DNA of 64,000 nucleotides from JAMHWF01 sp048500255 (GTDB lineage: Bacteria > Pseudomonadota > Gammaproteobacteria > Burkholderiales > Burkholderiaceae_C): NCBI GenBank assembly GCA_048500255.1, contig JASNYH010000001.1, forward strand, positions 372,001-436,000, written 5' to 3'. Below, in pieces: positions 8,583 through 18,390 of this stretch. The notes below the pieces were generated by a model, which saw only the letters and a list, made by a program, of their open reading frames with translations, ran no database searches and was not told where the DNA came from. The first letter of the stretch is position 1. The number at the start of each line of letters is the position of its first letter. Both the position numbers and the translations under genes were made by a program.

Positions 8583-9365
8583 ATGTCCAGCGAACTGCGC
8601 ACCGAACGACGCGGCAGCACGCTCGTGCTGACGATCAGCGATCCGGCGACTCGCAACGCGCTGTCGCAGCAGGTCTATACCGCCGGCGTCGAGGCGCTCA
8701 ACGTCGCCGAGGCCGACGCGGGCGTGCGCTGCGTCGTGCTGCAGGGCGACGGCGGCCACTTCAGCTCGGGTGGCGACGTGCGCGGGCTGGCGCACCGGCG
8801 CACCGAGGGGGCCGACGTGATCCAGCGCAACGTCGACCGGCTGCACGCCTGGGTCGAGGCGCTGCGCGCCTTTCCCAAGCCCGTCATCGCCGCCGTCGAG
8901 GGGGCCGCCGCCGGTGCCGGCTGCTCGCTCGCGCTCGCCTGCGACCTGATCGTCGCCGCCGCCGACGCACGCTTCACGATGGCCTATGGCCGCATCGGCC
9001 TGACACCCGACGGCGGCGGACTGTGGCAGCTGATGCAGGCGCTGCCGCGCCAACGCGTGACGCGCTGCGTCTGGTTCGCCGAACCGCTGACGGCCGCCGA
9101 GCTGCACGCCGCCGGCCTTGTCGGCTGGGTGACAGACAACGGCGGCGCACTGGCGCAAGCTCTGGCACTTGCCGAGCGGCTGGCGCAGGCGACGGCGCCC
9201 AACGCCGTGGCCGGCGCCAAGGAGCTGATCGGCCTGGCCCCGCGCCGCCCGCTGGCCGAGCACCTCGCCGCCGAGCGACGCCACTTCGTCGACACCTTGC
9301 TGCACCCGAACGCGAACGAAGGCCTCGCCGCCTTCCTCGAGAAGCGCTCGCCGCGCTTCGAATGA
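8583..9365 (+). CDS. Enoyl-CoA hydratase/isomerase family protein (PaaG-like active site)
   Basis: A 260-aa crotonase. The oxyanion hole is formed by HFSSGGDV (59-66) and AAAGAG (108-113). The two glutamates of classical enoyl-CoA hydratases are absent: the first is Ser115 in GAGCSLALACD, the second Tyr135. Instead it has D143 in GLTPDGGG, the position of the catalytic aspartate in PaaG-type 2,3-/3,4-enoyl-CoA isomerases. An isomerase or ring-opened phenylacetyl-CoA type function is therefore more likely than simple hydration. It is the first gene of a five-gene operon with a phosphatase, regulator, kinase and acyl-CoA dehydrogenase, with a 4-nt overlap to the next gene. Confidence 0.9.
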   Translation: MSSELRTERRGSTLVLTISDPATRNALSQQVYTAGVEALNVAEADAGVRCVVLQGDGGHFSSGGDVRGLAHRRTEGADVIQRNVDRLHAWVEALRAFPKPVIAAVEGAAAGAGCSLALACDLIVAAADARFTMAYGRIGLTPDGGGLWQLMQALPRQRVTRCVWFAEPLTAAELHAAGLVGWVTDNGGALAQALALAERLAQATAPNAVAGAKELIGLAPRRPLAEHLAAERRHFVDTLLHPNANEGLAAFLEKRSPRFE

Positions 9366-10078
9366 CCGCCGTCGCACAGCGTCGGCGCATCTACCTGATG
9401 CGCCACGGCTCGGTCGACTACTTCCACGCCGACGGCACGATCGCGCATCCCGAGAGCGTGCCGCTGAACGCCCAGGGACAGGCGCAGGCGCAGGCCGCCG
9501 GCGAGCTGTTCCGCGCCAGCGGCGTGCGCTTCGACCGCGTCGTCGCCAGCGGCCTGCCGCGCACCGTCGAGACGGCGACGCGCGTGCTCGACGCCGCCGG
9601 GCAGACGCTGCCGATCGACGTCGAGCCCGCGCTGCAGGAGATCCGCGGCGGGCGGCTGGCCGACATCCCGGGCGAGCAGATCGAGCACGCCTTCCTCGGC
9701 GCGTTCCGCGGCGGCGTCGACATCGAGTCGGTGCGCTTTCTCGGCGGCGAGTCGATCGGCGAACTGCTCGACCGCGCGCTGCCTGCGTTCGAGCGATTGC
9801 TGCGCCGCGACGACTGGCGCTGCCTGCTGCTCGTGCTGCACGGCGGCGTCAACCGCGCGCTGCTGGCGCGTGCGCTGACCGGCGAGCGCGCCTTCTTCGG
9901 CCGCTTCGAGCAGGCGGCGGGCTGCATCAATGTGCTCGACGCCGACGGCGACGACATCGTCGTGCGCGCCGTCAACGTGGCGGCCTCGCAGTGGCTGCAC
10001 GAGCACGAGACGGCGACGACGATGGAAAAGCTGCTGCAGCAGTACCTGCGGGTGCGCCGCATGGACAAGCGCGGGTGA
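9362..10078 (+). CDS. Histidine phosphatase superfamily protein (phosphoglycerate mutase-like)
   Basis: 238 aa. The phosphohistidine motif is RHG at residues 14-16 (H15), the second basic pocket arginine is R67 in SGLPRT, the acid/base candidate is E93, and the second catalytic histidine is H160 in LVLHGGVNR. All residues expected of a branch-1 histidine phosphatase are present, so it should be an active phosphatase. The substrate is unknown. The start overlaps the crotonase stop (ATGA). Its place beside a kinase that may phosphorylate hydroxyacyl-CoAs suggests a role in the same pathway, but this is inference. Confidence 0.88.
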   Translation: MTAVAQRRRIYLMRHGSVDYFHADGTIAHPESVPLNAQGQAQAQAAGELFRASGVRFDRVVASGLPRTVETATRVLDAAGQTLPIDVEPALQEIRGGRLADIPGEQIEHAFLGAFRGGVDIESVRFLGGESIGELLDRALPAFERLLRRDDWRCLLLVLHGGVNRALLARALTGERAFFGRFEQAAGCINVLDADGDDIVVRAVNVAASQWLHEHETATTMEKLLQQYLRVRRMDKRG

Positions 10079-10113
10079 GCTTGGGCATGATGCTGTCGCA
10101 CGAGCGACAAGGC

Positions 10114-10818
10114 ATGGACTCTCCCGTTCTTACAATCGAAGAGCGTTCCAACATCGACTCGGGCTCGTGGTTCTCGAAGCTGTCTCCGGCGCTGCGTCAA
10201 GCCATCCTGTCGCGCGCGTCGGTGCGCCGGTTCGACGACGGCGCGCTCGTCGGCGCGCGCGGCCAGCCGCCCGAGGCCTGGTGCGGTGTCGCCAAGGGTG
10301 CGGTGCGCATCAGCTCGGTGTCGCTGTCGGGCAAGCAGATCACGCTGACCTATGCCGAGCCGGGCACCTGGTTCGGCGACATCTCGCTGTTCGACGGACT
10401 GCCGCACACGCACGACGCCAATGCGCACGGCGCGACGACGCTGCTGATGGTGCGCAAGCCCGACTTCCGCGAGCTGCTGGCGCAGCACGTCGAGCTCTAC
10501 GAAGCGCTGCTGCGCCTGAACTGCCGGCGCCTGCGGCTGATGTTCGACGTCGTCGAGGACCTGAACACGCGCCCGCTCGCGGCGCGGTTGGCCAAGCAGA
10601 TTCTGCTGCTGGCACGCAGCTACGGCATCGAGCAGGGCGAGGAGATCCGCATCGGCCTGGCGCTGGCGCAGGAAGACCTGGCACAGATGCTCGGCGCGTC
10701 GCGCCAGCGCGTGAACCAGGAGCTCAAGGCCTTCGAGCGCGACGGCGCGGTGCGCATCGAGCCGACACGTCTGGTCGTGCTGTCCAAGGACAAGCTGCTC
10801 GCGATCGCGCAGCGCTGA
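10114..10818 (+). CDS. Crp/Fnr family transcriptional regulator
   Basis: 234 aa from the chosen ATG; alternative in-frame ATGs at 10087 and 10090 would add 8-9 residues. The N-terminal cyclic-nucleotide-binding-like jellyroll contains YAEPGTWFGDISLFDG. The C-terminal winged HTH contains LAQEDLAQMLGASRQRVNQE. There is no N-terminal cysteine cluster, so it is not an FNR-type oxygen sensor. The effector is unknown. It sits inside the acyl-CoA operon and is a plausible local regulator of it; the palindrome at 8567-8582 is a candidate target. Confidence 0.9.
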   Translation: MDSPVLTIEERSNIDSGSWFSKLSPALRQAILSRASVRRFDDGALVGARGQPPEAWCGVAKGAVRISSVSLSGKQITLTYAEPGTWFGDISLFDGLPHTHDANAHGATTLLMVRKPDFRELLAQHVELYEALLRLNCRRLRLMFDVVEDLNTRPLAARLAKQILLLARSYGIEQGEEIRIGLALAQEDLAQMLGASRQRVNQELKAFERDGAVRIEPTRLVVLSKDKLLAIAQR

Positions 10819-10830
10819 ACTTCCGCTGAC

Positions 10831-11916
10831 ATGGACGACAGCACCGGCACCAAGCCCGTGGCCGAGCAGCACCGCGTCGACGTGGATGCGCTGCAGGCTT
10901 GGCTCGAGCGTCACCTGCCCGGCTTCACCGGCCCGTTGACGGTCGAGCAGTTCAAGGGCGGCCAGTCGAACCCGACCTACAAGCTCGTCACGCCGCAGTG
11001 CGCCTACGTGATGCGCGCCAAGCCGGGGCCGGCCGCCAAGCTGCTGCCGTCGGCGCATGCCGTCGACCGCGAGTTCCGCGTCATGACGGCGCTGCAGGGC
11101 ACCGGCGTGCCGGTGGCGCGCACCCACGTGCTGTGCGAAGACGAGTCGGTGATCGGCCGCGCCTTCTACGTGATGGAGTTCGTGCAGGGCCGCGTGTTGT
11201 GGAACCAGGCGCTGCCCGAGTTCGAGCCAGCCGGCCGCGCCGCCCTCTACGACGAGATGAACCGCGTGATCGCCGCGCTGCACAGCGTCGATCCGGCCGC
11301 CGTCGGCCTCGCCGACTACGGCAGGCCCGGCAACTACTTCGAGCGCCAGATCGGCCGCTGGAGCAAGCAGTACGTGGCGTCGGTCACCGAGCCGATCGAC
11401 GCGATGGATCGCCTGATGGTCTGGCTGCCGACGCACATCCCGCCCGGCGCGCGCGACGCGTCGCAGGTGTCGGTGGTGCACGGCGACTTCCGCCTCGACA
11501 ACCTGATCTTCCACCCGAGCGAGCCGCGCGTGCTCGCCGTGCTCGACTGGGAGCTGTCGACGCTGGGCCATCCGCTGGCCGACTTCAGCTACCACTGCAT
11601 GGCCTGGCACATCCCGCCGGGCGCGTTCCGCGGCATCGGCGGCCTCGACCACGCCGCGCTCGGCATCCCCGACGAGAAGAGCTACGTGCGCCGTTACTGC
11701 GAGCGCACCGGCCGCGGCGGCGCGCAGGCCGTCGAGACCGTGATGGCCGACTGGAACTTCTACCTCGCCTATAACCTGTTCCGCCTCGCGGCCATCCTGC
11801 AGGGCATCGCCAAGCGCGCCGAGCAGGGCACGGCGGCGAGCGCCCAGGCTCGCCAGGCCGGCGCCGGTGCGCGCGGCCTGGCCGAGATGGGCTGGCAGTC
11901 CGCACGCGCGTCGTGA
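10831..11916 (+). CDS. APH-family phosphotransferase, ACAD10/11 kinase-domain type
   Basis: 361 aa with an aminoglycoside phosphotransferase/choline kinase fold. It has the candidate ATP-binding lysine K64, the catalytic loop HGDFRLDN (217-224, with D219 and N224) and the metal-binding aspartate D239 in LAVLDWELSTLGHPLADF. The sequence type matches the kinase half of animal ACAD10/ACAD11 and the bacterial LvaA kinase of levulinate catabolism. Those enzymes phosphorylate the 4-hydroxyl of hydroxyacyl-CoAs. The dehydrogenase half is encoded by the next gene, 22 nt downstream. Antibiotic resistance is not implied. Confidence 0.9.
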   Translation: MDDSTGTKPVAEQHRVDVDALQAWLERHLPGFTGPLTVEQFKGGQSNPTYKLVTPQCAYVMRAKPGPAAKLLPSAHAVDREFRVMTALQGTGVPVARTHVLCEDESVIGRAFYVMEFVQGRVLWNQALPEFEPAGRAALYDEMNRVIAALHSVDPAAVGLADYGRPGNYFERQIGRWSKQYVASVTEPIDAMDRLMVWLPTHIPPGARDASQVSVVHGDFRLDNLIFHPSEPRVLAVLDWELSTLGHPLADFSYHCMAWHIPPGAFRGIGGLDHAALGIPDEKSYVRRYCERTGRGGAQAVETVMADWNFYLAYNLFRLAAILQGIAKRAEQGTAASAQARQAGAGARGLAEMGWQSARAS

Positions 11917-11938
11917 CGCGCACCGAAGGAGACGCAAG

Positions 11939-13153
<1,215 letters not shown>

Positions 13154-13160
13154 TCCTGCG

Positions 13161-13907
13161 TCAGCGCGGCGGCTCGGTCGGATCGCCGCCGGGCGCCGAG
13201 CGCCACACCGCCGCGCCGGTCGACGTGGGCCAGGTGCTTGCCGCGCCGGCCGCCGTGTCCGCCACCTGCACAGCGCGCGTCGCCGCGACGGCGAACAGCG
13301 CCAGCGCCTGCGCCAGCGCGCGGCTGTCGATCGCCGGCAGTCCGATGCGCAGCGACACGCGACCGCGGATCGTCATCAGCACGAAGGGCGTCGGATAGGC
13401 CAGCACGCCGGTGGCCGCGGCGACGACCTGCTCCGACAGCGGCCCTTCGAGCCAGGCGGCGAGCGCGCTGCGCGAGCTGCCGACGGCGCCGACGTGGGCG
13501 CGCAGCACCGAGCCGCTCGGGAACGCGAACTGCGGATGCATCGCGAGCCAGCGCATCTCCTCGGGCGTCGACGTGTCGATACGCGTCTGCGTACCGTCGG
13601 TGTAGCGCTCGTAGATCTCGCGTTCGAGGGCGAGCATCAGCGGACGCGACAGCACGAGCAGTTGCATCGCCTGCGGCAAGCCGAGCTCCATGCGCAGCCG
13701 CAGCTCGTGGCCGACGATGTAGTCGCGCTGCGACGGGCCCCACTCGAGGCGCCACGGCCGCAAGGCGATGGCCCCTTCGACGACGAAGCCCTCGTCGTCG
13801 CGCGAGCGGCGGAAGCGATGACCGTGCTCGCGCGCCCAGTCCTCGACGTCGCCCCAGCGCGCACGCGCGCGATCACCCGACCACAGTCGCTTCAGCGCGC
13901 CGAGCAT
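13161..13907 (-). CDS. Uncharacterised conserved protein
   Basis: 248 aa from ATG 13907, which I prefer because in-frame sequence further upstream runs into the divergent GST promoter region. No family recognised. It looks soluble: no signal peptide, no transmembrane helix, no metal or nucleotide motif. The first 150 residues are rich in Trp, Arg and Glu (WRLEWGPSQRDYIVGHELRL), followed by a more hydrophobic alpha/beta stretch and an Ala/Pro/Thr-rich tail. Codon usage looks like that of its neighbours. It is probably a Burkholderiales-restricted protein, transcribed divergently from the GST gene. Confidence 0.7.
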   Translation of the reverse strand: MLGALKRLWSGDRARARWGDVEDWAREHGHRFRRSRDDEGFVVEGAIALRPWRLEWGPSQRDYIVGHELRLRMELGLPQAMQLLVLSRPLMLALEREIYERYTDGTQTRIDTSTPEEMRWLAMHPQFAFPSGSVLRAHVGAVGSSRSALAAWLEGPLSEQVVAAATGVLAYPTPFVLMTIRGRVSLRIGLPAIDSRALAQALALFAVAATRAVQVADTAAGAASTWPTSTGAAVWRSAPGGDPTEPPR

Positions 13908-13970
13908 GGACGCTCTCGATGCTCTAAAGTGCAGACGATCGGCGCGCCGCGCCGTCGGGAGTACGTCACG

Positions 13971-14663
13971 ATGATCGAAGTGTATTCGTGGGCCACGCCG
14001 AACGGACACAAGGTCCACATCATGCTGGAGGAGTGCGGTCTACCCTACCGCGTCCATCCGGTCAACATCGGCGCTGGCGACCAGTTCGAGCCCGGCTTCC
14101 TCGCGATCAGTCCGAACAACAAGATCCCCGCCATCGTCGACCCCGAGGGGCCCGACGGCCGGCCGATGTCGATGTTCGAGTCGGGCGCGATCCTGATGTA
14201 CCTCGCGGCGAAGACAGGCCGCTTCCTGCCCGACGACACGCGCGGGCGCTACACCGTGCTGCAGTGGCTGATGTTCCAGATGGGCAGCGTCGGGCCGATG
14301 CTCGGCCAGGCGCACCACTTCCGCATCTACGCGCCCGAGAAGATCGACTACGCCGTCGAACGCTACACCAACGAGGCCAAGCGCCTGTACGGCGTGATGG
14401 ACCGCCGCATCGCGAAGAGCCGCTACTTCGGCGGCCCCGAGTACTCGATCGCCGACATCGCCGTCTTTCCGTGGCTGCGCTCGTGGCGCAACCAAGGCAT
14501 CGACTGGGCCGACCACCCGCACCTCAAGGGCTGGTTCGACGAAGTCGCGGCACGCCCGGCGGTGCAGCGCGGCGTCGAGGTGCTGGCGCACCTGCGCAAG
14601 CCGCTCGTCGACGACGCGTCGCGCAACGTGCTGTTCGGCGATCGCCAGTACCGGCGCCGCTGA
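13971..14663 (+). CDS. Glutathione S-transferase, Nu-class (YfcG/YghU-like)
   Basis: 230 aa. The thioredoxin-like N-terminal domain begins MIEVYSWATPNGHKVHIMLE, with the TPNGHK motif of Nu-class enzymes in which Thr/Asn replace the usual Ser/Tyr/Cys. SPNNKIPAIVDP (cis-Pro) and MFESGAI (gamma-Glu binding) follow. The C-terminal helical domain contains SIADIAVFPWL. Nu-class enzymes are disulfide-bond reductases using two glutathiones; that activity is expected but not proven here. The gene is divergent from the uncharacterised gene with a 63-bp gap that must hold both promoters. Confidence 0.92.
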   Translation: MIEVYSWATPNGHKVHIMLEECGLPYRVHPVNIGAGDQFEPGFLAISPNNKIPAIVDPEGPDGRPMSMFESGAILMYLAAKTGRFLPDDTRGRYTVLQWLMFQMGSVGPMLGQAHHFRIYAPEKIDYAVERYTNEAKRLYGVMDRRIAKSRYFGGPEYSIADIAVFPWLRSWRNQGIDWADHPHLKGWFDEVAARPAVQRGVEVLAHLRKPLVDDASRNVLFGDRQYRRR

Positions 14664-14735
14664 GCGCGCGCGGCGGCGACGCGTGCTAACCTTTGCGGCT
14701 TCGCCCTGCCCCCGACCCCTCCTCCGGAACCTGCC

Positions 14736-15863
14736 ATGCCCGGCTTGCTGCCCCAGGTCGATCCCGACGGCCTGCTCGAATACTCCGTCGTCTACACCGA
14801 TCGCACACTCAACCACATGTCGCAGCGCTTCCAGGGCGCGATGCGCGACGTCTCGGCCGTCCTGAAGCGGGTCTATGGCGCCAGCGCCGCCGTCGTCGTG
14901 CCCGGCAGCGGCACCTTCGGCATGGAAGCGGTGGCGCGCCAGTTCGCCACCGGCCGCAACTGCCTCGTGCTGCGCAACGGCTGGTTCAGCTACCGCTGGT
15001 CGCAAATCCTCGACATGGGTGGCATCGCGTCGCAGCACACCGTGCTGAAGGCGCGGCGCACCTCCGACGCGCCGCGCGCGCCGTTCGCCCCCGCGCCTAT
15101 CGACGAGGTCGTCGCGGCGATCCGCACAGAGCGCCCGGCCGTCGTGTTCGCGCCGCACGTCGAGACGGCGTCGGGCATGCTGCTGCCCGACGACTACCTG
15201 CGCGCCGTCGCCGACGCCGCGCACGCCGTCGGCGGCCTGTTCGTGCTCGACTGCATCGCGTCGGGCGCGATCTGGGTCGACATGGCGGCCCTGGGTGTCG
15301 ACGTGCTCGTCAGCGCGCCGCAAAAGGGCTGGAGCGGCCCGGCGTGCTGCGCCCTCGTCATGCTCGGCGCGGCAGCGCGCGAGCGCATCGACGCGACGAC
15401 GAGCACCAGCTTCGCCTGCGACCTCAAGCGCTGGCTTCAGATCATGCAGACCTACGAGTCGGGCGGCCACGCCTATCACGCGACGATGCCGACGGCGGCG
15501 CTGGTCGAACTGCGCGACGCAATGGTCGAGACCGAGCGCTACGGCTTCGAGCGAGCGCGCGCCGACCAGCAGCGCCTGGGCAACGAGGTGCGCGCGCTGC
15601 TGCGCCGCAAGGGTTACGCCAGCGTCGCAGCGCCGGGCTTCGAGGCGCCGGGCGTCGTCGTGTCGTACACCAGCGACCCCGGCATCCAGAACGGCAGCAA
15701 GTTCGCCGCACTCGGCGTGCAGACGGCTGCCGGCGTGCCGCTGCAGTGCGACGAGCCGGCCGACTTCCAGACCTTCCGCATCGGCCTGTTCGGCCTCGAC
15801 AAGCTCGGCAACGTCGAGCGCACCGTCCGCACGCTCGACGAGGCCTTGAGCCGCCTCGCCTGA
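14736..15863 (+). CDS. Class V aminotransferase (alanine-glyoxylate type)
   Basis: 375 aa, fold-type I. The PLP-phosphate cup is PGSGTFGMEA (56-65), the ring-stacking region is APHVETASG (139-147), D172 in VLDCIAS pairs with the pyridine nitrogen, and the Schiff-base lysine is K197 in SAPQKGWSG. This pattern matches serine-glyoxylate/alanine-glyoxylate aminotransferases, but substrate cannot be fixed from sequence. A 72-nt gap separates it from the GST gene and contains a possible TGCTAACCT extended -10, so it may have its own promoter. The SRP RNA gene follows immediately. Confidence 0.9.
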   Translation: MPGLLPQVDPDGLLEYSVVYTDRTLNHMSQRFQGAMRDVSAVLKRVYGASAAVVVPGSGTFGMEAVARQFATGRNCLVLRNGWFSYRWSQILDMGGIASQHTVLKARRTSDAPRAPFAPAPIDEVVAAIRTERPAVVFAPHVETASGMLLPDDYLRAVADAAHAVGGLFVLDCIASGAIWVDMAALGVDVLVSAPQKGWSGPACCALVMLGAAARERIDATTSTSFACDLKRWLQIMQTYESGGHAYHATMPTAALVELRDAMVETERYGFERARADQQRLGNEVRALLRRKGYASVAAPGFEAPGVVVSYTSDPGIQNGSKFAALGVQTAAGVPLQCDEPADFQTFRIGLFGLDKLGNVERTVRTLDEALSRLA

Positions 15864-15888
15864 GAAGACACGGCCCGTCGCCTACAAT
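15860..15888 (+). promoter_or_regulatory. Candidate sigma-70 promoter of the SRP RNA gene
   Basis: CTGAGA (15860-15865) and TACAAT (15883-15888) are separated by 17 bp and sit 10-11 nt before the predicted 5' end of ffs. The -10 lies at the left edge of the loop of a 12-bp perfect inverted repeat (arms 15872-15883 and 15892-15903), an unusual arrangement for a promoter. Confidence 0.45.
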
Positions 15889-15898
15889 CGCAGGCGAC

Positions 15899-15986
15899 GG
15901 GCCTCCCCGCATGGAAGCGCGGCCAACCGGGTCAGGTCGGGAACGAAGCAGCCCCAACCGTTGCGACCAGTGCCGGGGTAAGGCTC
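15899..15986 (+). ncRNA. ffs: Signal recognition particle RNA, small (4.5S) type
   Basis: The conserved apical domain is present: GGTCAGGTC at about 15930 and GAAGCAGCC at about 15944. They enclose a GGAA tetraloop whose closing pair is G-C instead of the usual C-G, a compensated change. The terminal stem forms from GCCTCCCCG (15901-15909) and CCGGGG-TA-AGGC (15973-15984). The RNA binds Ffh to form the SRP that targets nascent membrane proteins. Ends are estimated from pairing. It ends 2-3 nt before the ppsA stop codon on the opposite strand. Confidence 0.93.
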
Positions 15987-15987
15987 G

Positions 15988-18390
15988 TCACCCGCGCCGC
16001 TTCGCGAGCCGCTCCCAGGTCTCGACGACGGTGTCCGGATTCAGCGACATCGACGTGATGCCCTCGGCGGCCAGCCAGTCGGCGAAGTCGGGATGGTCGC
16101 TAGGGCCTTGGCCGCAGATGCCGACGTATTTGCCGGTCGCGCGGCAGGCCGCGATGGTGCGCGAGATCATCGCCTTGACCGCCGGGTCGCGCTCGTCGAA
16201 GTCGCCGGCCAACAGTTCCATCCCCGAGTCGCGGTCCAGCCCCAGCACGAGTTGCGTCAGGTCGTTCGAGCCGATCGACATGCCGTCGAAGTGCTCGAGG
16301 AACTGCTCGGCGAGGATGGCGTTGCTCGGCACCTCGCACATCATGATGACGCGCAGGCCATCGACGCCGCGCTTGAGCCCGCGCTCGGCCATCATCGCGA
16401 GCACCCGGCGCGCCTGGTCGATGGTGCGCACGAAGGGCACCATGATCTCGACATTGGTCAGCCCCATGTCGTGACGCACGCGGCGCAGCGCCTCGCACTC
16501 CATCGCGAAGGCGTCGCTGAAGCCCTCGCTGACGTAGCGCGACGCGCCGCGGAATCCGAGCATCGGGTTCTCTTCGTCGGGCTCGTAGCGCGAGCCGCCG
16601 ATCAGCTTGCGGTACTCGTTGGACTTGAAGTCCGACAGCCGAACGATCACGGGCTTGGGCCAGAAGGCCGAGGCGATCGTCGCCACGCCTTCGGCGAGCT
16701 TGTCGACGTAGAACGCGCGCGGCGACGCGTGGCCGCGCGCCACGCTCTCGACGGCCTTCTTGAGATCCGGATCGACGTTGGGATAGTCGAGGATCGCCTT
16801 CGGATGCACGCCGATGTTGTTGTTGATGATGAACTCCAGGCGCGCCAGGCCGACGCCCGAGTTCGGCATCTGCGCGAACTCGAAGGCGAGTTGCGGATTG
16901 CCGACGTTCATCGTGATCTTGACCGGGCAGTACGGCAGCTCGCCGCGCTTGACGTCGGTGATCTCGGCCTCGAGCAGGCCGTCGTAGATGTAGCCGGTGT
17001 CGCCCTCCGAGCACGCCACCGTGACGAGCGCGCCATCCTTGAGCACCTGCGTCGCGTTGCCGCAGCCGACGACGGCCGGGATGCCCAGTTCGCGCGCGAT
17101 GATGGCGGCGTGGCAGGTGCGCCCGCCGCGGTTCGTGACGATGGCGCTCGCGCGCTTCATCACCGGCTCCCAGTTCGGGTCCGTCATGTCGGTGACGAGC
17201 ACGTCGCCCGGCTGCACGCGGTCCATCTCGGCCAGGCTCTCGACGACGCGCACCGGGCCCGTGCCGATCTTCTGGCCGATCGCGCGGCCCTCGGCGAGCA
17301 CCGTGCCCTGGCCCTTGAGCTTGTAGCGCTGCTCGACCTTTCCCTCCTGCTGGCTCTTCACCGTCTCGGGGCGCGCCTGCAGGATGTAGAGCTGGCCGTC
17401 GGCGCCGTCCTTGCCCCACTCGATGTCCATCGGCCGGCCGTAGTGCTGCTCGATGATCACGGCATAGCGCGCCAGATCGATCACGTCGGCGTCGGCGAGC
17501 GAATAGCGGTTGCGCTGCTCGGGCGCCGTCTCGACCGTCTTGACGAGCTTGCCGCTGGCGGCCTTCTCGTCGGGCGTCGCGAACTCCATCTTCAGCAGCT
17601 TGGAGCCGAGGTTGCGGCGCACGATCGGGTACTTCTTGTTCTTCAGCGCCGGCTTGTGGACGTAGAACTCGTCGGGGTTGACGGCGCCCTGCACCACCGT
17701 CTCGCCCAGGCCGTAGCTCGACGTGATGAAGACGACGTCGGCAAAGCCGCTCTCGGTGTCGATCGTGAACATCACGCCCGCGGCGCCGAGATCGGAGCGC
17801 ACCATGCGCTGCACGCCCGCCGACAGCGCGACGTCGGCGTGCGCGAAGCCCTTGTGCACGCGATAGCTGATGGCGCGGTCGTTGTAGAGCGACGCGAACA
17901 CCTCCTTCATCTTGTGCAGCACCTCGTCGATGCCCACGACGTTGAGGAAGGTCTCCTGCTGGCCGGCGAAGCTGGCGTCGGGCAGGTCCTCGGCAGTGGC
18001 CGACGAGCGCACGGCGAACGATGCGCCGGGCGCGTCGGCGGCGATCCGCGCGAACTCGGCGCGGATCGCCTCCTCGAGCGCGGGCGGGAACGGCGTAGCC
18101 TCGACCCAACCGCGGATCTCTGCGCCGGCCTGCGCCAGCGCGCGCACGTCGTTGGTGTCCAGGCGCGACAGGCGCTGCTCGATGCGCTGCGCCAGCCCGC
18201 CTTGCTGCAGGAACTCGCGGAACGCATGCGCCGTCGTCGCGAAGCCGCCGGGCACGCGCACGCCGGTCGAGGCCAGCTGGCTGATCATTTCGCCGAGGGA
18301 CGCGTTCTTGCCGCCGACCGCCTCGACGTCGGACATCCTCAGTTTCTCAAAGGGTACGACCAGGGCGGTCGCCAGCGAGGGGGATGACAT
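15988..18390 (-). CDS. ppsA: Phosphoenolpyruvate synthase
   Basis: Converts pyruvate, ATP and water to PEP, AMP and phosphate; the first step of gluconeogenesis from three-carbon substrates. It has 800 aa against 792 in E. coli. The N-terminal ATP-grasp domain contains FAVRSSATAEDLPDASFAGQQ. The swivelling phosphohistidine domain contains GGRTCHAAIIAREL with H427, and T425 two residues before it is the residue modified by PpsR. The C-terminal TIM barrel contains IGSNDLTQLVLGLDRD and GICGQGPSD with the catalytic Cys. The start MSSPSLATALVVPFEKLRMSD fits the family. It is divergent from its regulator gene ppsR. Confidence 0.97.
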   Translation of the reverse strand: MSSPSLATALVVPFEKLRMSDVEAVGGKNASLGEMISQLASTGVRVPGGFATTAHAFREFLQQGGLAQRIEQRLSRLDTNDVRALAQAGAEIRGWVEATPFPPALEEAIRAEFARIAADAPGASFAVRSSATAEDLPDASFAGQQETFLNVVGIDEVLHKMKEVFASLYNDRAISYRVHKGFAHADVALSAGVQRMVRSDLGAAGVMFTIDTESGFADVVFITSSYGLGETVVQGAVNPDEFYVHKPALKNKKYPIVRRNLGSKLLKMEFATPDEKAASGKLVKTVETAPEQRNRYSLADADVIDLARYAVIIEQHYGRPMDIEWGKDGADGQLYILQARPETVKSQQEGKVEQRYKLKGQGTVLAEGRAIGQKIGTGPVRVVESLAEMDRVQPGDVLVTDMTDPNWEPVMKRASAIVTNRGGRTCHAAIIARELGIPAVVGCGNATQVLKDGALVTVACSEGDTGYIYDGLLEAEITDVKRGELPYCPVKITMNVGNPQLAFEFAQMPNSGVGLARLEFIINNNIGVHPKAILDYPNVDPDLKKAVESVARGHASPRAFYVDKLAEGVATIASAFWPKPVIVRLSDFKSNEYRKLIGGSRYEPDEENPMLGFRGASRYVSEGFSDAFAMECEALRRVRHDMGLTNVEIMVPFVRTIDQARRVLAMMAERGLKRGVDGLRVIMMCEVPSNAILAEQFLEHFDGMSIGSNDLTQLVLGLDRDSGMELLAGDFDERDPAVKAMISRTIAACRATGKYVGICGQGPSDHPDFADWLAAEGITSMSLNPDTVVETWERLAKRRG

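Noticed and set aside
10831..11916. Aminoglycoside resistance gene
   Set aside because: The APH fold is shared by many kinases; the subfamily and the neighbouring acyl-CoA dehydrogenase point to acyl-CoA metabolism.
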